Positions 8,306 through 16,284 of a DNA stretch of 57,803 bases are shown piece after piece. A program made the translations under genes and the position numbers. Origin of the DNA: Microcystis wesenbergii FACHB-1317 (GTDB taxonomy: Bacteria > Cyanobacteriota > Cyanobacteriia > Cyanobacteriales > Microcystaceae). Within the stretch, counting starts at the first letter, position 1; each line of letters opens with the position of its first letter. The notes below the pieces were generated by a model that was not told the origin of the DNA, made no database searches, and worked only from the letters and a program-made list of their open reading frames with translations. The stretch is from the NCBI RefSeq assembly GCF_014696875.1, contig NZ_JACJQV010000228.1, positions 1 to 57,803 on the forward strand, given 5' to 3'.

Positions 8306-9247
8306 GTGGCGCAATTTCAAATCGAGTGTGTAGAAGCAAAAACTTACAAGAATCAGAGTCAGTACAGTAAATTCGTACTAGAACCTCTAGAAAGAGGCCA
8401 GGGTACGACCGTAGGTAATGCCCTGAGACGGATTCTCATTTCCAATCTGGAAGGGGCGGCCGTGACGGCCCTGCGGATCGCGGGAGTCAATCACGAATTT
8501 GCCACCGTCGAGGGAGTACGCGAGGACGTGATGGAACTCATGCTCAACATGAAAGAAATCATCCTGAAAAGCTACACCAATCAAACCCAGATCGGGCGTT
8601 TAGTGGCAACTGGACCGGCGACAGTAGTGGCGGCACAATTCGATTTACCCTCAGAAATCGAGATAGTTGATCGCAATCAGTACGTCGCTACCCTGGCCGA
8701 AGGGGCCAAGCTAGAGATGGAATTTCGCGTGGAAAAAGGCAAAGGCTACCGGGCGATTGATCGCAGTAAAGAAGAAGCCACTTCGCTGGACTTTCTGCAA
8801 ATCGACTCGATTTTTATGCCCGTAACCAAAGTCAACTACAGCGTCGAAGATATCCGTTCCGAAAGCGGTCAAGCTAGAGATCGTCTGCTCTTAGAAATTT
8901 GGACAAACGGGAGCATTAACCCCAAAGAAGCCCTTTCCCAAGCGGCCGATATGCTGGTTAATCTCTTTAACCCGCTCAAGGATCTCAACGCCCTCGAATC
9001 CTCCGGTAACTTTGACGACCAAGAGATCAACCAAGAAAACCAAATTCCGATCGAGGAACTACAATTATCCGTGCGCGCCTACAATTGCCTGAAGCGAGCG
9101 CAGATCAACACCGTAGCCGACCTCCTCGATTACAGCCAAGAAGATCTCTTAGAAATCAAAAACTTTGGGCAGAAATCGGCTGAAGAAGTCATTGAAGCCC
9201 TACAAAAACGGTTAGGCATCACCCTACCCCAAGAAAAAAGCAAGTAA
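8306..9247 (+). CDS. rpoA: RNA polymerase alpha subunit
   Basis: A 313-residue alpha subunit. The N-terminal domain (about 1-230) dimerises and nucleates core assembly (VLEPLERGQGTTVGNALRRILLSN-like block, GVREDVMELMLN). The C-terminal domain (about 245-310) binds UP elements and activators (IEELQLSVRAYNCLKRAQINTVADLL, NFGQKSAEEV). It starts with GTG 8306, with AGGGAGG 12 bases upstream. The gene is preceded by the repeat-bearing spacer and followed 21 bases later by rplQ. Both domains and length are normal. Confidence 0.97.
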   Translation: MAQFQIECVEAKTYKNQSQYSKFVLEPLERGQGTTVGNALRRILISNLEGAAVTALRIAGVNHEFATVEGVREDVMELMLNMKEIILKSYTNQTQIGRLVATGPATVVAAQFDLPSEIEIVDRNQYVATLAEGAKLEMEFRVEKGKGYRAIDRSKEEATSLDFLQIDSIFMPVTKVNYSVEDIRSESGQARDRLLLEIWTNGSINPKEALSQAADMLVNLFNPLKDLNALESSGNFDDQEINQENQIPIEELQLSVRAYNCLKRAQINTVADLLDYSQEDLLEIKNFGQKSAEEVIEALQKRLGITLPQEKSK

Positions 9248-9268
9248 ACCCAATTCCAGGAAAATACC

Positions 9269-9619
9269 ATGAGACATCGGTGTAAAGTGCCTCAATTGGG
9301 TCTGCCGGCTGACCAAAGAAAGGCACTGCTGCGCAGCTTGGCCACCCAGCTAATTCGCCACGGTCAGATCACCACCACCCTAGCGAAAGCGAAAGCGGTG
9401 CGAGCAGAGGTAGACCACATTATCACCCTAGCTAAAGACGGTTCCCTGAGCGCCCGTCGCCAAGCCATGGGCTACATCTACGACAAACAACTGGTTCACG
9501 CCCTCTTTGAAGGCGCCCAGGCCCGTTATGGCAACCGTAACGGCGGTTATACCCGGGTCGTGCGTACTCTGCGCCGTCGCGGGGACAATGCCCCCATGGC
9601 GATTATCGAACTGATGTAA
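9269..9619 (+). CDS. rplQ: 50S ribosomal protein L17
   Basis: A 116-residue large-subunit protein near the exit tunnel. It begins [32 protein letters not shown] and ends with the basic [21 protein letters not shown]. It sits between rpoA and truA, with only two bases between its stop codon and the truA ATG, so the two are very likely translationally coupled. The length fits the short cyanobacterial form. Confidence 0.97.
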   Translation: MRHRCKVPQLGLPADQRKALLRSLATQLIRHGQITTTLAKAKAVRAEVDHIITLAKDGSLSARRQAMGYIYDKQLVHALFEGAQARYGNRNGGYTRVVRTLRRRGDNAPMAIIELM

Positions 9620-9621
9620 GG

Positions 9622-10437
9622 ATGACAGCTTGCCCCCAGTCGCGGATCGCCCTAGTTATCCAGTATGTGGGAACTAATTTCCACGGCTGGCAACGGCAAC
9701 CCCATCACAGGAGCGTGCAGGAGGAAATCGAGAAGGCTCTGGCCGATATTCTCGGTCATGCCGTCACTCTGCACGGGGCCGGACGTACCGATAGCGGTGT
9801 TCACGCCGCCGCCCAAGTTGCCCATTTCCAGCAGCAGAGTCCGATCCCACCTGCCCATTGGGCCAAGGTTCTCAATGCTCGGCTAGATGACGATATCGTC
9901 ATTCGGGCTTCAGCCCAGGTTCCCGATCGCTGGCACGCTCGTTTTTCTGCCCTCTGGCGACGCTATCGTTACACCCTCTATACCGACCCCATCCCCAATC
10001 TCTTTGTTAGTCCCTTTAGTTGGCACTACTACCATCGTCCCCTCGATGCCGATTTGATGGCCAGGGCCCTGGCTCCCCTATTGGGAAAGCACCATCTGGC
10101 CGCCTTTCACCGTGCCAACTCTAGTCGTGACCATTCTTGGGTAGAAGTACAGGGGGTGGAATGCTACCGTCAAGGGCCGTTTGTACAGATGGAAATTCAA
10201 GCCAATGGCTTTTTGTACGGGATGGTGCGGCTATTGGTGGGAATGTTGGTGGAGGTGGGAACCGGTGAGCGATCGCTAGAAAACTTTACCGACATCTGGG
10301 TCAATCAGCGCCGAGAATTGGTCAAATACGCCGCACCAGCTAAAGGACTATGTTTACTGCGGGTGGGTTACGCTGATTTTCCCTTTGCCGATAGCGTCTG
10401 GTGCGAGACTCAGCCTCTTTATTATTTCCGAGCATAG
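9622..10437 (+). CDS. truA: tRNA pseudouridine(38-40) synthase TruA
   Basis: A 271-residue enzyme that converts uridines 38-40 of the tRNA anticodon stem-loop to pseudouridine. Diagnostic features are [12 protein letters not shown] near the N-terminus, the catalytic Asp57 in [18 protein letters not shown], and [12 protein letters not shown] near the C-terminus. It starts two bases after rplQ, with AAGG just ahead. Placement between rplQ and rplM is the common cyanobacterial order. The C-terminal tail overlaps nothing; the next gene begins 40 bases on. Confidence 0.95.
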   Translation: MTACPQSRIALVIQYVGTNFHGWQRQPHHRSVQEEIEKALADILGHAVTLHGAGRTDSGVHAAAQVAHFQQQSPIPPAHWAKVLNARLDDDIVIRASAQVPDRWHARFSALWRRYRYTLYTDPIPNLFVSPFSWHYYHRPLDADLMARALAPLLGKHHLAAFHRANSSRDHSWVEVQGVECYRQGPFVQMEIQANGFLYGMVRLLVGMLVEVGTGERSLENFTDIWVNQRRELVKYAAPAKGLCLLRVGYADFPFADSVWCETQPLYYFRA

Positions 10438-10477
10438 AGATTCAAAGTTTATTTTTGTAAACCAAGGCAAACTGACC

Positions 10478-10933
10478 ATGAACAAAACACCGCTACCAAA
10501 TTTAGAGACTCTAGAGCAGAAATGGTACGTCATTGATGCGGCCGATCAGCGTCTAGGTCGTCTGGCCACCGAAATCGCTATGATTCTACGGGGCAAAAAT
10601 AAAGCCACCTTCACCCCCCATCTGGATACGGGGGATTTTGTCATTGTTATTAACGCCGAAAAAGTGACGGTAACGGGCAAAAAACGCCAACAGAAAGTTT
10701 ATCGCCGCGACTCCGGCAGACCGGGTGGTATGAAGGTAGAAAGCTTCGATAAACTGCAAAAACGCATTCCCGAACGGATTATCGAACACGCTGTTAAGGG
10801 AATGCTCCCGAAAAATAGCTTAGGTCGGAAATTGTTCACGAAACTGAAAGTTTATGCCGGTGCGGAACACCCCCATCAGGCACAACAACCGGAAGTTTTA
10901 GCAATTAATACGATTCCCGCAGGAGGAAATTAA
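10478..10933 (+). CDS. rplM: 50S ribosomal protein L13
   Basis: A 151-residue early-assembly 23S rRNA-binding protein. Conserved segments are [38 protein letters not shown], and [17 protein letters not shown]. The frame is open further upstream into truA, but the family N-terminus ([17 protein letters not shown]) begins at ATG 10478. The upstream GGCAA purine tract is a modest ribosome site. It is four bases from rpsI, as in most bacteria, where L13 and S9 are made together. Confidence 0.97.
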   Translation: MNKTPLPNLETLEQKWYVIDAADQRLGRLATEIAMILRGKNKATFTPHLDTGDFVIVINAEKVTVTGKKRQQKVYRRDSGRPGGMKVESFDKLQKRIPERIIEHAVKGMLPKNSLGRKLFTKLKVYAGAEHPHQAQQPEVLAINTIPAGGN

Positions 10934-10937
10934 GTCA

Positions 10938-11351
10938 ATGCAAGCCACGGACAGTAAAAATAAGGTAGTTTATTGGGGAACGGGACGACGCAAATCGGCG
11001 GTCGCTTCCGTGCGTCTGGTGCCGGGGACGGGGGCAATTACCGTTAACGGTCGCGATGGGGAAACCCATTTTAACCGCATTCCCACCTATATCCAGACGA
11101 TCAAGGCTCCTCTGGAGACTTTGGGACTGGAAAACGAGTATGATATCATCGTTAAGGCCGAGGGCGGTGGTTTGACCGGCCAAGCGGACGCGGTGAAATT
11201 GGGTGTCGCTAGAGCTTTATGTCAATTAGCGCCAGAAAATCGTCCTCCCCTCAAGAGTGAAGGTTATCTGACTCGGGATCCCCGGGCGAAGGAACGGAAA
11301 AAATACGGTCTTCACAAAGCGCGCAAAGCGCCTCAATACTCGAAACGTTAG
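10938..11351 (+). CDS. rpsI: 30S ribosomal protein S9
   Basis: A 137-residue small-subunit protein whose C-terminal tail reaches the P-site tRNA. It has [19 protein letters not shown], the [22 protein letters not shown] block, and the ending KAPQYSKR with the invariant terminal KR. AGGAGG lies 11 bases before the ATG, inside the end of rplM. The gene is normal and full length, and 19 bases precede rpmE. Confidence 0.97.
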   Translation: MQATDSKNKVVYWGTGRRKSAVASVRLVPGTGAITVNGRDGETHFNRIPTYIQTIKAPLETLGLENEYDIIVKAEGGGLTGQADAVKLGVARALCQLAPENRPPLKSEGYLTRDPRAKERKKYGLHKARKAPQYSKR

Positions 11352-11370
11352 GTTAATAGAGAGGTTTATT

Positions 11371-11604
11371 ATGCCGAAAAAAATTCATCCTACTTGGTAT
11401 CCGGAAGCCAAGGTGATCTGTAATGGTGAACTGGTGATGACTGTGGGTTCGACAAAACCAGAAATTCATGTGGAGGTTTGGTCGGGTAATCATCCTTTTT
11501 ATACGGGAACCCAGAAGATGATCGATACCGAGGGCCGGGTCGATCGCTTCTTGCGTAAGTACAAAATGGGCGATAAGTCAAGCAAAAAGGCCGATCAGAA
11601 ATAA
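11371..11604 (+). CDS. rpmE: 50S ribosomal protein L31
   Basis: A 77-residue L31. It has KIHPTWYPEAKVICNGELVMTVGSTKPEIHVEVWSGNHPFYTG and the C-terminal DRFLRKYKMG. The Cys quartet of zinc-type L31 is mostly absent (a single CNG), so this is the zinc-independent form usual in cyanobacteria. It is the last gene of the cluster and is followed 21 bases later by a strong terminator. Confidence 0.95.
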   Translation: MPKKIHPTWYPEAKVICNGELVMTVGSTKPEIHVEVWSGNHPFYTGTQKMIDTEGRVDRFLRKYKMGDKSSKKADQK

Positions 11605-11625
11605 TTCTTTACTTTTGCCTTTTTG

Positions 11626-11658
11626 ACCCGGTGGGGAAATTTTCCCACCGGGTTTTTT
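11626..11658 (+). terminator. Rho-independent terminator of the ribosomal cluster
   Basis: A 10-bp GC-rich stem, ACCCGGTGGG (11626-11635) with CCCACCGGGT (11644-11653), extended by an inner AAA/TTT, followed by T6. It is placed directly after rpmE. Confidence 0.95.
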
Positions 11659-11688
11659 GGTAGGTAATGATTTGGTAAGCTATACTTT

Positions 11689-11807
11689 ATACTAAATCCG
11701 TTGAGTAACGCACAGAAAACGGGTTTCTCCGAGAAACCCGTTTTCTGCTCATGCACTCAGGCAAAAAGGGGAATAAATAATCAGTCTTTAATAACCAGAT
11801 TTAGTAT
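11689..11807. mobile_element. Small MITE with ATACTAAATC ends
   Basis: The 10-bp terminal inverted repeats ATACTAAATC (11689-11698) and GATTTAGTAT (11798-11807) are perfect. Inside is a 17-bp near-perfect hairpin (11713-11729 with 11731-11747; arm core AAAACGGGTTTCTC). About 119 bp, non-coding. The IS family was not assigned. TA bases at the borders would suit an IS630/Tc1-like element. Confidence 0.65.
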
Positions 11808-11920
11808 TAGACGTTCATAATCTGAGATTTATTAAACTTCTGAAATCGTAGAGTGAGCAAGGAATCCAGTCGCAAGGTCTCAGCTGACAACAACCCAATA
11901 GCGAGCTACAATATCTGCGA

Positions 11921-12520
11921 TCACTTTCTGGCTTTGCGGATAGCACTCCCTAGCATTAAACCCCCAAGGGTAATATAAACAAGAACGCTGCTGGATTCTG
12001 GAGTCGTTCTTTTAGATGCAACACGAATCTGAACAAGAACATCATCGTCATCATCATCTACAGTGAAAGATGCAGCGTCATCAAGATGAGCTAAGAAGAT
12101 ATTAGTATCTAGTAACTCAAATGTATTTCCTCCGAAACCAAGGCTATTATCTAGATCTGAAAAAACTATTTTTGAAGCAATATCTGTGCTTCCAATTGTA
12201 GTGAAAAAACTTTGACCATTCCAGTTAGTTAGAACTGCCAGTGGAATTGGTTGATCTGGATTAAAAGACCCCAAAAAAACCTCACTGTTTGTTGATGGAT
12301 TATTCGGCAATCCTGAAAGAACTGGAACAAAGTTTTCTGAAGTAGTCCCAAGACCAAACTCAGAATTGGCACCAGCACCACCTCCTAAGGATTTAACGTA
12401 AATATCAACCTGATCAGGAAATTTAAACTCTGCTGCACTGCTTGGATTAGTAATACCGCCAACGAATAAAGCAATAGCAAAAGTAAATAAGGGATATTTG
12501 GGGTTGCAGGGATTGAACAT
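11921..12520 (-). CDS. Secreted PEP-CTERM-like protein
   Basis: A 199-residue exported protein. Residues 1-30 form a signal peptide (FTFAIALFVGGITNPSSAA). The C-terminus is TPESSSVLVYITLGGLMLG followed by RKARK: a PEP-like tripeptide, a hydrophobic helix and a basic tail, the layout of exosortase-sorted PEP-CTERM proteins. The middle is Gly/Asn/Ser-rich with a run of six Asp (DDDDDD, about residues 155-160), which may bind calcium. Nothing indicates a specific function; surface or exopolysaccharide association is what the family suggests. It is isolated, with mobile DNA on both sides. Confidence 0.65.
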   Translation of the reverse strand: MFNPCNPKYPLFTFAIALFVGGITNPSSAAEFKFPDQVDIYVKSLGGGAGANSEFGLGTTSENFVPVLSGLPNNPSTNSEVFLGSFNPDQPIPLAVLTNWNGQSFFTTIGSTDIASKIVFSDLDNSLGFGGNTFELLDTNIFLAHLDDAASFTVDDDDDDVLVQIRVASKRTTPESSSVLVYITLGGLMLGSAIRKARK

Positions 12521-12597
12521 TTTTGTTGCTCCTCAAAAATTAATTCTTTTTTTGTTGTTCGTTATCTTTTGTTCCTTGAGAACAAGGTTCATGCTTT

Positions 12598-12688
12598 TAA
12601 GCTAAACGGCTTTTACTTCGGATCACCGATATAGACTCCAAAAGGGTTATAGCTATTGGATCATGCAGGTTAAGCGCCGTTTAGCTTA
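12598..12688. repeat. Inverted repeat with 13-bp arms upstream of the PEP-CTERM-like gene
   Basis: TAAGCTAAACGGC (12598-12610) pairs perfectly with GCCGTTTAGCTTA (12676-12688), spacing 65 bp. It could be a tiny MITE or a leader hairpin. The rest of 12541-12771 is non-coding and includes a GGCGAA/TTCGCC hairpin at about 12729-12748. Confidence 0.55.
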
Positions 12689-12771
12689 GTTTGATCAGTG
12701 AGCAAAAATTGCCCAGTCGTCTGGAACAGGCGAATCTTTTGGTTCGCCCGCCCACTCCCAACTAGTTAAAT

Positions 12772-12999
12772 AGGGTCTGCTGAAAAAGTTTTTCCTGGGG
12801 GTAGGAGTCGGTCGTCGGTCGTCAGTAGCCGGTCGTTTCAGGCTTTGTTGCCCTGGTTTTTTGTACCAAGCGATGTACTACAAGAAGGATAATGCAAGGT
12901 TTTTGAAAGTCCCAAGCCTATTTTCGCAGCATGAACATCGGACTTTAACAGGTCAAAAGCTTTATTTTAAAAGGGTTTTACCATTATTCAGCAAGCCCT
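12772..12999. mobile_element. MITE, AGGGTCTGCTGAA family (copy 1)
   Basis: The ends are AGGGTCTGCTGAAAAAG and TTATTCAGCAAGCCCT (imperfect inverted repeats). A 4-bp target duplication AAAT lies at 12768-12771 and 13000-13003. The internal sequence (CAGGCTTTGTTGCCCT, GTACTACAAGAAGGATAATG) is shared with the copies at 19569-19777 and 22817-23095. Non-coding. Confidence 0.85.
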
Positions 13000-13003
13000 A
13001 AAT

Positions 13004-13218
13004 AGGGTTTGCTGAATAAATGTGAAATGTAGGCAAGGTAAGGGTTTTGTGGCTTTACGAGCGAAACAGGTGCAAGATTTTGAGAGAATCATGCTTCAAA
13101 ACCTTGCGTCTTCATCGGCCCGCCTCCTGTAGGGGCGAAGCATTCGGGCAATAACCTATCGGTGAAACCGTAGATTTTCTATCCGAATGCTTCGCCCGTA
13201 CTTTTTGCCGCAAACCCT
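13004..13218. mobile_element. Second MITE, directly abutting the first
   Basis: The ends are AGGGTTTGCTGAATAAA and TTTTTGCCGCAAACCCT, with an AAAT duplication at 13000-13003 and 13219-13222. It shares the end sequence and target preference of the preceding MITE but has a different interior (CCGAATGCTTCGCCC inverted motif). A copy in the other orientation lies at about 47345-47553. Its last two bases form part of the TAG stop of the RTX gene on the minus strand. Confidence 0.85.
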
Positions 13219-13828
13219 AAATAAGCTGAACATCGAAAGAGACAGCAAACCCGGCGGGGCGATTTTCAATGGTTGCGAATTGTTGCCCAAGAAAACTTAA
13301 CCCACCTGTTAAGCTATTGTAGTTAAATTGGCTAAGGCTACTAGCAGTAAATCCGGACTTACTGATCTGGATGACATCGCCCTCTATCCACTGAAAATCC
13401 TTGATTACGTCAACTCCTTCTAGAAGAGAACCGAAATAAAAGACATCGGCACCAGTGCCGCCAGTGAGGATATCATTGCCATAGCCGCCATAGACAAAGT
13501 CATTCCCAGCGCCTCCTAATAGAACATCGTTGTCGGCTCCGCCAAAGAGATAATCAGTGTCGTTTCCGCCTGATAACGTGTCAGCACCCGCTTCGCCAAT
13601 GAGCAAGTCACTACCGTTTCCGCCGAAGACATTGTCATTTCCAGCGCCGCCGAAGATGATATCTACACCATCTCCACCATCAATGTAGTCGTTGCCTATT
13701 CCACCGTCGATGTAGTCGTTGCCTCCTTGGCCGTAAATGCTATCATTCCCTTCATTCCCGTAAAGGGTGTCATTACCGAAACTGCCGAACAAGAAGTCAT
13801 TGTAAATTGTACCGTTGTAAACTGGCAT
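13217..13828 (-). CDS. RTX calcium-binding nonapeptide-repeat protein
   Basis: A 203-residue protein made of more than a dozen RTX nonapeptides (GGxGxDxUx, for example GNEGNDSIYG, GGAGNDNVFG, GGTGADVFYFG) covering residues about 10-135. A C-terminal segment follows (VDVIKDFQWIEGDVIQIS) of the type seen at the ends of RTX proteins, where the secretion signal lies. RTX repeats fold into a calcium-filled beta-roll after type I secretion. No enzymatic domain is present and the protein is short, so it may be a surface or biofilm protein or a fragment of a larger one. The stop codon TAG is completed by an inserted MITE. No secretion genes are nearby. Confidence 0.85.
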   Translation of the reverse strand: MPVYNGTIYNDFLFGSFGNDTLYGNEGNDSIYGQGGNDYIDGGIGNDYIDGGDGVDIIFGGAGNDNVFGGNGSDLLIGEAGADTLSGGNDTDYLFGGADNDVLLGGAGNDFVYGGYGNDILTGGTGADVFYFGSLLEGVDVIKDFQWIEGDVIQISKSGFTASSLSQFNYNSLTGGLSFLGQQFATIENRPAGFAVSFDVQLI

Positions 13829-13829
13829 T

Positions 13830-14091
13830 AGCTGTCAACTCCTGTGAATTAATTAAGTTGATGATTCAAGTCAAACATTCAGATCAAATAACATTCAATA
13901 GATACTGAATAACAAATTGGTATCAGCCAACAACTCTAAATAACTCTAAATAGCTCTAAATAACCGTACATAACTTTTAATAACAATTAATAACATTGCT
14001 TTCTCTTTCTCATCAAAATATTGACAAATTAGAGGAAATGATGTAATCTTTAAATATCTCCATTAATTTTTTGATTATTTTTGAACTAAAA
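13830..14091. other. AT-rich spacer with TAAATA(A/G)CTC repeats
   Basis: Between the divergent RTX and HTH/DUF4384-like genes. 13935-13990 holds four or five degenerate direct repeats of about 11-13 bp (AACTCTAAATA, AGCTCTAAATA, ACCGTACATA, AACTTTTAATA). These could be operator half-sites for a helix-turn-helix regulator, but no consensus is known to me. No gene seen. Confidence 0.35.
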
Positions 14092-15126
14092 ATGGTTGGC
14101 ATTCCTGACAGGATAGGGACTAAAGATAAAGACCTATTGCAAAAAGCATTTCTAAACTGGATCTTGCAAAATACTGGTTTGATAAAAAATCAAGATCATA
14201 GTTGTTTATTTCAACTTCTATATCATCCAAAAAATCAAGATAAAAAAAGAAGTGAAATTGTCGAAATAATGAAAGATAAGCATAATCTTCATTATACGGA
14301 AGCAACTATTAATGAATATGCGAAAAGAATTAGGAGAATAATGGTAGATGTGTTTAAACAAGCGATGATAGACGATGGATTAGAATTAAGTGTCAATTTA
14401 ATTACTACTAAATATGAGAAGAAAGGAAAACCTCAGAATTCAATTGAACCTCATCAAGTGACTTATCAATGGTTATGGGAGAAAAAATTTCCTCGGATGG
14501 GTTGGGAATTAGCAAAAGAAGTTGCTGCACCTGCTTGTAATAAGTTAACGATGCTGGATATTAATGAAAATTTTGAGGGAGAAAAATCCCCTAATGGAGG
14601 AGCCTCAAACGGTAGTTCAAAAAGGGGTCTAGTTATGAATGGTACTGTAATTAAGCCAGAGCCAGATAAGGGTAATTATCTTTATCTTAATAAGCCCCAT
14701 TATTTATGGGTTGATTTACCTGACAATGGTAAATATTTATTGTTAATTAATGAGACGGTAGAAGGAAATTTTTATCTCTTTAGTCCTTCAAGAGCATTTG
14801 CCTATGTTCCTTATACTAAGCTGTCAGAAGGACTTCGTTTACCCCCGTCTGAAGGACTAGCTCGATTTTTCCAATATGATGCAGTAGGAGATGAATATTT
14901 TCTGGCAATTGTCACAGAACAACCCATTGATTTATCTTGGGTTAATGGGGAATCTGACCCTACAGATATTATTTTAAGTCAAGAGCGTCTTGAGGAGATA
15001 TTTGTTAAATTGGGTCAACAGGGTAATAGTGAAGTGTTTTATAAGCGGTTTAAGGTGGTAGAACAAACAATTAATTACTCTGAGCAATCGGCAACAATAA
15101 TCAACAACAAAAACTTAGTTTATTAA
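14092..15126 (+). CDS. HTH-like / DUF4384-like partner of the TPR-CHAT protease
   Basis: A 344-residue protein (ATG 14092; a TTG at 14071 would add seven residues). The N-terminal 110 residues are helical, with TEATINEYAKRIRRIMVDVF looking like a winged-helix or HTH recognition region. A linker follows around 155-195 (Gly/Ser/Asn-rich). The C-terminal half (YLYLNKPHYLWVDLP, GKYLLLINE, FYLFSPSRAFAYVP, DEYFLAIVTEQPIDL) resembles DUF4384, a domain often found beside CHAT and other peptidase modules. AAAGGAGG follows just after its stop and leads into what was the start of the CHAT gene, so the two were one operon before a toxin-antitoxin cassette separated them. The last 134 bases are duplicated at 16089. 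Function is inferred only from context. Confidence 0.6.
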   Translation: MVGIPDRIGTKDKDLLQKAFLNWILQNTGLIKNQDHSCLFQLLYHPKNQDKKRSEIVEIMKDKHNLHYTEATINEYAKRIRRIMVDVFKQAMIDDGLELSVNLITTKYEKKGKPQNSIEPHQVTYQWLWEKKFPRMGWELAKEVAAPACNKLTMLDINENFEGEKSPNGGASNGSSKRGLVMNGTVIKPEPDKGNYLYLNKPHYLWVDLPDNGKYLLLINETVEGNFYLFSPSRAFAYVPYTKLSEGLRLPPSEGLARFFQYDAVGDEYFLAIVTEQPIDLSWVNGESDPTDIILSQERLEEIFVKLGQQGNSEVFYKRFKVVEQTINYSEQSATIINNKNLVY

Positions 15127-15179
15127 AGGAGGATAGTAACATGAATCAAGCCATAATTAACCAGATACAATAGTATAAC
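14993..15179 (+). repeat. Left copy of a long target duplication (about 187 bp)
   Basis: This segment spans the end of the HTH/DUF4384-like gene, its spacer and the first codons of the CHAT gene. It recurs at 16089-16272 with scattered changes. In this copy the CHAT start (ATG 15141, with AAAGGAGG at 15125-15132) is intact, but codon 11 is TAG (15171-15173), leaving a 10-codon mini-ORF. The toxin-antitoxin cassette begins immediately after it. Confidence 0.85.
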
Positions 15180-15249
15180 TAGATCGCATCATGCCAGCGA
15201 TCGCCCTTGCCCATTGTCAACAGTAATTGCCCATAAAATAGGAAAAAAA

Positions 15250-15510
15250 ATGCAAATTTCCATTCAACTAGACGATGAACACGCTCAAAAACTAGCCTAT
15301 ATCCAACAAACCACCAAAAAAAATACCCTAGAAACCATTCAACAAGCCATTGAACTACGCTATCAACAACTCCAAGAAAAAACACACGATCCCCTAGCTA
15401 AATTAAAACAAAGTTCCTTTATCGGTAGCTTTGAAGCAGAGGCTGACTTTGCCGAAAACTCAGAAAACATTTTGCATTCACTCCTATCCGAAAAAAATGA
15501 TCATTGCTGA
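15250..15510 (+). CDS. VapB-like antitoxin
   Basis: An 86-residue protein, MQISIQLDDEHAQKLAYIQQ, followed by TLETIQQAIELRYQQL: a short beta strand then two helices, the ribbon-helix-helix pattern of antitoxins that bind their operator and the cognate toxin. The C-terminal part (FIGSFEAEADFAEN) matches the toxin-wrapping tails of antitoxins paired with PIN toxins. ATG 15250 is chosen because the 12 preceding codons from TTG 15214 do not fit the fold. Its end overlaps the PIN toxin start by 14 bases, the usual coupling. It should autoregulate with its toxin. With the toxin broken it may now be an orphan antitoxin. Confidence 0.75.
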   Translation: MQISIQLDDEHAQKLAYIQQTTKKNTLETIQQAIELRYQQLQEKTHDPLAKLKQSSFIGSFEAEADFAENSENILHSLLSEKNDHC

Positions 15511-16090
15511 TACAGGATTCTTTCTCGCTCTTGGCAATCGAAAAGACAAAGATCACTCGTTAGCCATTCAAACTATTTATAGTCAAAATGAAGCCTTAAT
15601 TACCACCTATCCTGTTATCACCGAAACCTGTTATTTACTCTTAGCCAGAATAGGTAATCAGGCGCAAATCAACTTTTTGCAGGGATTGGTTAACGATAAC
15701 TTTGAAATATTTCATTTACAAAATCATCATAAGTAGTCGTGCAAAATTAATTTCCTAGTGAAGATAGGCAAAAGGCAAGAGGCAAAAGGCTTCGGCCGTG
15801 AGCTCAGGCTTCGACGGTGAGCTCAGGCTTCGACGGTGAGCTCAGCCGAACCGCCGAACCGCCGAACGGCAAGAGGGGGTTAGATATGTGTAATTAATTT
15901 TGCTTAGGTACTTATTGAACGAATGATTGAATTAATGGATCGTTACGCTAACTTACCGATGGATATGGCAGACGCTTCTTTGATTGTATTAGCAGAGCAT
16001 CTAGGACATGGAAGAATATTAACTGTTGATCGTCGAGATTTCAGTATCTATCGTTGGAACAATACGGAGGTTTTTAACAACTTATTGTAG
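15497..16090 (+). pseudogene. PIN-domain toxin (VapC-like), interrupted by a 183-bp element
   Basis: The first part (15497-15730) reads MIIADTGFFLALGNRKDKDH, with the first catalytic Asp5, and runs to HLQNHH. The remainder resumes in frame at 15914 (IERMIELMDRYANLPMDMADASLIVLAEHL, then TVDRRDF) and stops at TAG 16088-16090. All PIN acidic residues are present in the reconstructed protein of about 136 residues, an RNase-type toxin. An AT-rich non-coding element (15731-15913) splits it and brings a stop after 80 codons, so the toxin should be inactive. The stop codon coincides with the start of the right-hand target duplication. Confidence 0.8.
15731..15913. mobile_element. Small inverted-repeat element inserted in the PIN toxin
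   Basis: The ends pair as AAGTAgtcgtGCAAAATTAATT and the reverse complement of the right end, AAGTAcctaaGCAAAATTAATT. The interior has runs of GGCAAAAGGCAAGAGGCAAAAGG and a tandem GTGAGCTCAGGCTTCGACG repeat. A second copy with the same ends is at 39853-39970. Joining the flanks restores the PIN reading frame without removing any base, so no target duplication is evident. Confidence 0.7.
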
Positions 16091-16272
16091 GAGATATTTA
16101 TTCAGGGTAATCATGGTAATAGTGAGGTGTTTTATAAGCGGTTTAAGGTGGTAGAAAAACCCATTAATCACTCTGATCAATCAGCAACAATAATCAGCAA
16201 CAAAAACTTAGTTTATTAAAGGAAGATAGTAACATCAATCAATCCATAATTAACCAGATACAACAGTATAAC
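16089..16272 (+). repeat. Right copy of the long target duplication
   Basis: Homologous to 14993-15179. It carries a residual end of the HTH/DUF4384-like gene, a ribosome site weakened to AAAGGAAG, and the first CHAT codons, but the ATG has become ATC (16234-16236). Codon 11 is CAG here, so the frame runs on into the CHAT gene. Confidence 0.85.
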
Positions 16273-16284
16273 CAAACCCTAGGA

